NCBI GenBank assembly: GCA_031276105.1
Contig: JAISNS010000032.1
Location: 1 to 10,722, forward strand
Reading direction: 5' to 3'
DNA length: 10,722 bases
Source of the DNA: Dysgonamonadaceae bacterium
GTDB taxonomy: Bacteria > Bacteroidota > Bacteroidia > Bacteroidales > Azobacteroidaceae
Each line of letters starts with the position of its first letter. The first letter of the stretch is position 1. The notes below the pieces were generated by a model that had not been told where the DNA came from, made no database searches, and worked only from the letters and a program-made list of their open reading frames with translations. The position numbers were made by a program, and so were the translations under genes. Below are positions 7,115 through 10,722 of the stretch, piece after piece.

Positions 7115-7852
7115 TTATTCCACCGTCAACACTTTATCGAACACGGCTGTCCGGGGAGCATTGAGCAGGCGTTCTCCCATGGAAAACTGCGTCGTAATCT
7201 CCAGTTTGTACGTATCCGCAATCAGTTCCGGGATGATAATTATCACTTCCGAAGGATTGTTTACCACAATATCATCCGCTTCGACCGGAAACGTTGCTTC
7301 CGGGTCGTCCTGACTGCGGAAAAGGATGCCTACGCCCGGTTCGTCGCCAACCACCCTAATCTTGTGTCCCGTGATTTTCAGGTTGCGCCCCGGCGTCAGC
7401 AAATCGTTGACCGAACCGCTTTTTACATCAATGACCTGCGCAATGGAAATACCCGAATCGGCCGGTCCCAGTATATCCACCGTTACCGTCGAAAGTTCTT
7501 TGCGCAGCTCCGCACCCTGATGAAACTCAAATAATACATGATGCTTTTGAGGATTGAACTTTTCCACCAAACTGTTAAACACTCCCCGGATGTAAACCGA
7601 AGCGGTAAACCAGCCGGTGTTGATCGAAAATCCGTCGCACAACTGATAGGACATTTCTTTCATCCAGAGTTTGACCGCATGGGTCATTGCCTGCGCTGAA
7701 ATGTCGGCTCCGCCCCGCGTACTGGCGGCTTCAGCGACGTCTTCGATACTCAACGATTTTTCCGAACTCACTCTTGCGACGTAATCGTTTACGTCGTCTT
7801 TTGTCAAGGGGTTATCAAACAGATACGCCTTGATCCGATGCATAATTGCCAT
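7115..7852 (-). CDS. HU-like DNA-binding / DUF4469 domain protein
   Basis: The 245-residue protein matches a Bacteroidales family with an N-terminal HU/IHF-like DNA-binding domain (about 1-125; HRIKAYLFDNPLT, ADISAQAMTHAVKLWMKEM, LCDGFSINTGWFTASV) and a C-terminal DUF4469 beta domain (about 135-245; GSVNDLLTPGRNLKITGHK, NNPSEVIIIIPEL, TYKLEITTQFS, RTAVFDKVLTVE). The N-terminal domain suggests DNA binding; no specific role is established as far as I know. There is no signal peptide, so it is cytosolic. The annotated ATG (7850-7852) has an in-frame ATG three codons on (7841-7843), which fits family starts equally well. It may be cotranscribed with the FISUMP gene downstream. Nothing is broken. 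Confidence 0.85.
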   Translation of the reverse strand: MAIMHRIKAYLFDNPLTKDDVNDYVARVSSEKSLSIEDVAEAASTRGGADISAQAMTHAVKLWMKEMSYQLCDGFSINTGWFTASVYIRGVFNSLVEKFNPQKHHVLFEFHQGAELRKELSTVTVDILGPADSGISIAQVIDVKSGSVNDLLTPGRNLKITGHKIRVVGDEPGVGILFRSQDDPEATFPVEADDIVVNNPSEVIIIIPELIADTYKLEITTQFSMGERLLNAPRTAVFDKVLTVE

Positions 7853-7882
7853 AATAATAAATAATTAAATGATTTATAAAAA

Positions 7883-7964
7883 ATAAGGTACAAGGCCGGG
7901 TGCAGGGTAAAAAGCAAAAGGTGCAGGGTACGCGACTTTGCCGCTCCTGCACCTTGCACCTTAT
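7883..7964. repeat. Nested imperfect inverted repeat
   Basis: An inner perfect 10-bp stem pairs aaggtgcagg (7918-7927) with cctgcacctt (7946-7955). An outer stem pairs ataaggtacaagg (7883-7895) with ccttgcaccttat (7952-7964) with one mismatch, and the two overlap at 7952-7955. The word ggtgcagggta occurs twice (7899-7909 and 7920-7930). It lies just upstream of the DUF4469 start, in its probable leader or promoter region. Confidence 0.55.
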
Positions 7965-8016
7965 ATCCTGTATCCTTTCCCCTGTCCCTTTTACCTTTAG
8001 CCTTGAACCGCCTGAA

Positions 8017-8053
8017 TGTGTGTGTGTGTGTGTGTGTATGTGTGTGTGTGTGT
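8017..8053 (+). repeat. GT dinucleotide microsatellite
   Basis: This is a run of TG units of 37 bases with a single TA interruption at 8037-8038. It adjoins repeat copy A on its outer side, just as the AC run at 10665-10722 adjoins copy B. Dinucleotide runs this long are uncommon in bacteria and prone to slippage. Confidence 0.95.
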
Positions 8054-8190
8054 ACGCATAATTCCGTTAACTTCCAAGCGATGGAAGTTAAGAATACATA
8101 ATAAACTGTAAATATCGGAAGCTGCCATATTTGTTACTGTTTTACAAAAACCGCTGCAAATGTAATTCGTTTAATCGAGATATGCAAATA
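8054..8190 (+). repeat. 137-base dispersed repeat, copy A
   Basis: This copy begins acgcataattccgttaac right after the GT run and ends tatgcaaata. It aligns over its full 137 bases, without gaps, to the reverse complement of 10528-10664. By hand I count about 10 mismatches (about 93% identity), four of them in the hairpin loop. The hairpin here is ttaacttcca (8067-8076), a 5-base loop, and tggaagttaa (8082-8091). It has no convincing coding frame. Confidence 0.9.
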
Positions 8191-8338
8191 AAAAGCAATA
8201 TTTTTAGTATCTATACTCCTCAAATTCTTGTAAAAAAGCAGAATAATTAAGCATTGAAAAAATGAGATTTCCTGTCGTGTACCGTGTACCTTCCACCTCC
8301 GGCTTGTCCGGCTTAGAAAAAGGGTGAGCAAAGGATAC

Positions 8339-8382
8339 TGAAAATTCATTTTTCGGTATTTTGTTTTGCATATTGAAATTCA
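8339..8382. promoter_or_regulatory. Possible HigA operators
   Basis: Two short palindromes, tgaaaattca (8339-8348) and tgaaattca (8374-8382), flank the -33 element of the higBA promoter. Antitoxins of this type often repress their own operon by binding such sites. The sites are short and AT-rich, so chance is a real alternative. Confidence 0.3.
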
Positions 8383-8395
8383 TTTGTTACCTTTG
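8365..8395 (+). promoter_or_regulatory. Bacteroidota-type promoter for higBA
   Basis: TTTG (8365-8368), a 19-base spacer and TACCTTTG (8388-8395) match the Bacteroidota housekeeping sigma consensus (TTTG, 19-21 bases, TAnnTTTG) completely. Transcription would start about 10 bases before the higB ATG at 8413, giving a very short leader. Confidence 0.75.
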
Positions 8396-8412
8396 TGTAC
8401 AATTAATGGCTT

Positions 8413-8706
8413 ATGAGAATATTTACAGAGCAACGGTTAAAAGAATATGCTGAAAAATATCCCGACTCAAAGATAGCGCTTCAAGATTGGGTTTCTACTG
8501 TTAAAAAAAGCGAGTGGACTTGTTTCGCAGATATAAAGAAATCCTGCAACAGCGTAGATAGCGTTGGAAATCAACGTTATGTTTTCAATATCAAAGGCAA
8601 TAATTACCGTTTGGTTGTCGTGATTAAGTTTACAATCCGATTTGTGTATATTCGTTTCATAGGCACTCATAAAGAATATGATAAAATAAATTGTTTAACA
8701 ATATAA
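8413..8706 (+). CDS. higB: HigB-family toxin (mRNA interferase)
   Basis: The 97-residue basic protein is a type II toxin of the HigB family (RelE-like fold). Such toxins bind the ribosome and cut mRNA during translation. Family marks are the conserved central W (WTCFADIKKSC), NQRYVFNIKGNNYRLVV and the C-terminal VYIRFIGTHKEYDKI, which contains the usual His-Lys-Glu-Tyr-Asp stretch. The gene precedes its antitoxin, the toxin-first order typical of hig modules, with 10 bases between them. The ATG at 8413 follows a strong promoter; an earlier ATG at 8406 is out of frame. No residues seem to be missing, so it should be active. Confidence 0.88.
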   Translation: MRIFTEQRLKEYAEKYPDSKIALQDWVSTVKKSEWTCFADIKKSCNSVDSVGNQRYVFNIKGNNYRLVVVIKFTIRFVYIRFIGTHKEYDKINCLTI

Positions 8707-8716
8707 AAATACGGCT

Positions 8717-9082
8717 ATGGCAAAAATAGAAAACGAAATTCAGTATAAGTGGGCTGTGAACAGAGTGGAAGAACTCCTTCCAACGGTAGATGAAAACACG
8801 CCGTTAGATGACCCAAACAGCATTGAATTAGAACTCCTTTCTAATATGGTTGCCGATTATTCGGATAAATACTTTTCTTTGGGTGAACCGTCTTTGTCTG
8901 ATGTAATCAAACTTCGGATGTTTGAGATGGATATAAATCAAAAATCATTATCAAAATTACTCGAAATAAGCCCTTCCCGTGTTAGCGATTATTTGACGGG
9001 AAAAAGTGAGCCAACTTTGTCTGTGGCAAGAAAAATGAGTAAAAGACTGGGTATTAGTCCTTCGATTGTTTTAGGTGTTTGA
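8717..9082 (+). CDS. higA: HigA-family antitoxin (HTH)
   Basis: The 121-residue protein is acidic in its first half and carries an XRE-type helix-turn-helix at about 74-118 (INQKSLSKLLEISPSRVSDY, then GKSEPTLSVARKMSKRLGI). It would bind and neutralise the HigB toxin just upstream and repress their common promoter. Length and layout fit HigA proteins that pair with HigB toxins in Bacteroidota. No other gene of the module is seen, and 173 bases separate it from the next start. Confidence 0.88.
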   Translation: MAKIENEIQYKWAVNRVEELLPTVDENTPLDDPNSIELELLSNMVADYSDKYFSLGEPSLSDVIKLRMFEMDINQKSLSKLLEISPSRVSDYLTGKSEPTLSVARKMSKRLGISPSIVLGV

Positions 9083-9255
9083 GTGCGGACACCATCAAAA
9101 AAGATGAAGACATGCTACGCATCTACGAAAAGAGGTGACTGTCTGAGAAACTTTTTGTATTTTTGTCGCCATGGGAAATTCTATTGTTTATGTTTGTTTT
9201 TGCAATCACAGAAATAAGTGAATTCCCTCAAAGCGGATTTAAAGAAATATAAATT
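9083..9255 (+). promoter_or_regulatory. Spacer with a partial promoter and a tiny ORF
   Basis: TATTTTTG at 9158-9165 fits the -7 element TAnnTTTG, but no TTTG stands at the right distance upstream. It is followed by a 16-codon ORF (9171-9221; MGNSIVYVCFCNHRNK). This resembles the N-terminus of IS110-type transposases (IVYVGIDVHK-like) and may be a relic. An unrelated open tail (9082-9138; DTIKKDEDMLRIYEKR) ends nearby and is not recognised. The element could drive the acetyltransferase gene. Confidence 0.25.
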
Positions 9256-9786
9256 ATGGCTTTATTCGAAAATAACAACATCATTTTGAGGGCTTTGGAA
9301 CCCGAAGACTTAGACATTTTGTACCGCTGGGAAAACGATTCCACCCTGTGGCGCAACGGCATTACACTGACGCCATATTCAAAATTTGCCTTGCGGGATT
9401 ATCTCTCCAATTCGACGATGGATATTTTCCAAACGCGCCAACTGCGTCTGATGATAGAAGAAAAAAAGAGCGGGAACTCTATCGGTACGATTGATTTATA
9501 CGATTTCGACCCGATGAATCTCCGGGCGGGAATCGGTATTTTGGTGGACGCCGCTTACCGGCGCCAAGGATTTGGATTTCAAGCCTTGCAACTGATGACG
9601 GAATATGCTTTCCGTTTTTTGCTGTTGAAGCAATTATACGCATACGTACCGCAACGCAACAAGGCGAGTTACACACTTTTCAACAAAAGCGGATATAAAG
9701 AATCCGGCTTACTGCTTTCGTGGATTAAAACAGAAGCCGGATTCATAGATGTTTACCTGATGCAATTGATTGCAGCAAACGGTTGA
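9256..9786 (+). CDS. GNAT-family N-acetyltransferase (RimJ/RimL/SpeG-like)
   Basis: The 176-residue cytosolic enzyme uses acetyl-CoA to acetylate an amine on a protein, polyamine or small molecule. It begins with the RimJ/RimL-type LRALEPEDLDILYRWEND. The acetyl-CoA loop is YRRQGFGFQAL (motif A, R/Q-x-x-G-x-G), and YAYVPQRNKASYTLFNKSGY is the motif B region with the conserved Asn. Length is standard for the group. The substrate cannot be told; SpeG-like polyamine acetyltransferases are among the closer relatives by look. It ends 18 bases from the stop of the convergent nitroreductase-like gene. Confidence 0.9.
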   Translation: MALFENNNIILRALEPEDLDILYRWENDSTLWRNGITLTPYSKFALRDYLSNSTMDIFQTRQLRLMIEEKKSGNSIGTIDLYDFDPMNLRAGIGILVDAAYRRQGFGFQALQLMTEYAFRFLLLKQLYAYVPQRNKASYTLFNKSGYKESGLLLSWIKTEAGFIDVYLMQLIAANG

Positions 9787-9804
9787 TTTTGCCGGAAACA
9801 GGCC

Positions 9805-10404
9805 TTACCGTTTATATCCCACGGTTTGTGTCAATATCGGCGTCTGTTTTCCTTTCAGTCCGAAAGCCGCTTTGATTTCGTCGCCGTCGAACCAGCCGCG
9901 GACTACGGTTCCCAAACCGGCTGAAGCACAATATAAATAAACATTCTGTGCAATAAAACCGCAATCGGCGCCGGCCATTTCGCGGGAAGTAACATTCAAA
10001 TCGGCTACATAAACCAGATTAAGAGGAGCTACTTTTACAAAATCCTGCTTGCCGGTCTTTTCCCTAAAATCGCCGGCAACTTTCAATACCAGGATGTTTT
10101 CTTTCGCGTCGTAAACATAAACCCCTGATTTCAACACCGCGTAAACCGTAAATTCCTGTTTATTATTGGCCGACGGAACTACCCGCATTCCTTCGCGGTT
10201 AAAACCGTAAGCCGCCCATAATAAATCGGAAAGCGTTTGTTTACTCAATTCCTTATCGGAAAATTCACGGGTAGACCGTCGATCGCTCAATGCGTCCATC
10301 AACGGCTTCCCGCCGGTTTTATTCGGAGCCGGAAGTTCAATGTTTTGCGCATAACAGGAAAAACCTATACAGGCCATAATTACTGAAGAAATTAATTTGT
10401 TCAT
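9805..10404 (-). CDS. Exported nitroreductase-family protein (SagB/ThcOx-like)
   Basis: The 199-residue product starts with a Sec signal (1-19; cleavage near CYA/Q), so it probably acts in the periplasm, unusual for an FMN enzyme. The nitroreductase domain opens with the FMN-phosphate motif RRSTREF (42-48). It goes on with LSDLLWAAYGFNR, ADCGFIAQNVYLYCASAGL and a C-terminal GYKR, a layout shared with SagB/ThcOx-type dehydrogenases. Members bind FMN and oxidise or reduce small substrates with NAD(P)H; here the substrate is unknown. Cys16 is not in a good lipobox. The ATG at 10402-10404 gives the signal peptide and follows a promoter match. Confidence 0.87.
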   Translation of the reverse strand: MNKLISSVIMACIGFSCYAQNIELPAPNKTGGKPLMDALSDRRSTREFSDKELSKQTLSDLLWAAYGFNREGMRVVPSANNKQEFTVYAVLKSGVYVYDAKENILVLKVAGDFREKTGKQDFVKVAPLNLVYVADLNVTSREMAGADCGFIAQNVYLYCASAGLGTVVRGWFDGDEIKAAFGLKGKQTPILTQTVGYKR

Positions 10405-10437
10405 TGGATAAATTTATTTAATTTGACATAACTCCGG

Positions 10438-10470
10438 CAAAGTTAGCATTAATTTTCCGGATTATACACA
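10438..10470 (-). promoter_or_regulatory. Bacteroidota-type promoter for the nitroreductase-like gene
   Basis: On the minus strand TGTG (10467-10470), a 21-base spacer and TAACTTTG (10438-10445) fit the consensus TTTG, 19-21 bases, TAnnTTTG with one mismatch in the upstream box. The -7 element ends 33 bases before the start codon. Confidence 0.55.
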
Positions 10471-10527
10471 GGGGAGCAACGTATAGGAGACGGCTATCCG
10501 CTTCGCCCAAAAAAAGATTTAGCCGAA

Positions 10528-10722
<195 letters not shown>

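Larger units (their letters stand above)
7853..8412. other. Gene-free stretch between DUF4469 gene and higBA
   Basis: No gene is credible in these 560 bases. In order they hold a nested inverted repeat (7883-7964), a pyrimidine-rich strand (about 7965-8008), a GT microsatellite (8017-8053), copy A of a dispersed repeat (8054-8190), AT-rich filler with a doubled gtgtacc (8277-8290), and the higBA promoter region (8339-8395). The two flanking genes point away from each other, so both promoters must lie here; only the higBA one is clear. Confidence 0.6.

Noticed and set aside
8134..8349. 71-codon minus-strand open frame
   Set aside because: It runs through the dispersed repeat and AT-rich spacer, has no recognisable domain, and has low-complexity composition.
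9777..9813. Terminator between the convergent acetyltransferase and nitroreductase-like genes
   Set aside because: aaacggt and accgttt give only a 7-bp stem with a 23-base loop that overlaps both coding ends and has no U tract.

Overview
The window looks like a chromosomal segment from the phylum Bacteroidota, most likely order Bacteroidales. Four things point there: promoters of the TTTG / TAnnTTTG type, A-rich leaders instead of Shine-Dalgarno sites, an HU-like/DUF4469 protein, and secreted FISUMP-domain proteins. The window begins inside a transposase and ends inside a long AC dinucleotide run, so both edges lie in repeats and may be the ends of an assembly contig.

Layout. 1-302: C-terminal part of a DDE transposase (- strand), joined head-on to the 3' end of a FISUMP gene (about 301-552, + strand). 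553-937: gene-free, with a structured inverted repeat. 938-5717 (+): recJ (single-strand exonuclease), recQ (helicase) and a family 2 glycosyltransferase, with gaps of 16 and 33 bases, probably one transcription unit. 5746-5773: a perfect 28-base palindrome between convergent genes. 5808-6977 (-): an intact secreted FISUMP protein. 7025-7096: tandem overlapping palindromes. 7115-7852 (-): HU-like/DUF4469 protein. 7853-8412: gene-free, with inverted repeats, a GT run, a dispersed repeat and a strong promoter. 8413-9082 (+): HigB/HigA toxin-antitoxin pair. 9256-9786 (+): GNAT acetyltransferase. 9805-10404 (-): exported nitroreductase-like protein. 10528-10722: a second, inverted copy of the dispersed repeat, ending in the AC run.

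Two observations stand out. First, the two FISUMP 3' ends (424-549 on +, 5820-5942 on -) differ in an odd way. Across 16 aligned codons, third bases are almost always the same while first and second bases differ heavily, and the variable codons are mostly NNC/NNT. This is the opposite of ordinary codon drift. It is what adenine-directed mutagenesis by a diversity-generating retroelement (DGR) would leave on AAC/AAT codons. No reverse transcriptase or template repeat is in the window, so the machinery would have to act from elsewhere. Second, higBA, the acetyltransferase and the nitroreductase are enclosed by two inverted copies of a 137-base repeat, about 93% identical without gaps. Each copy holds a hairpin whose loop has changed, and each is tipped on its outer side by a GT/AC microsatellite. 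This looks like an undescribed interspersed or mobile unit with an addiction module inside.
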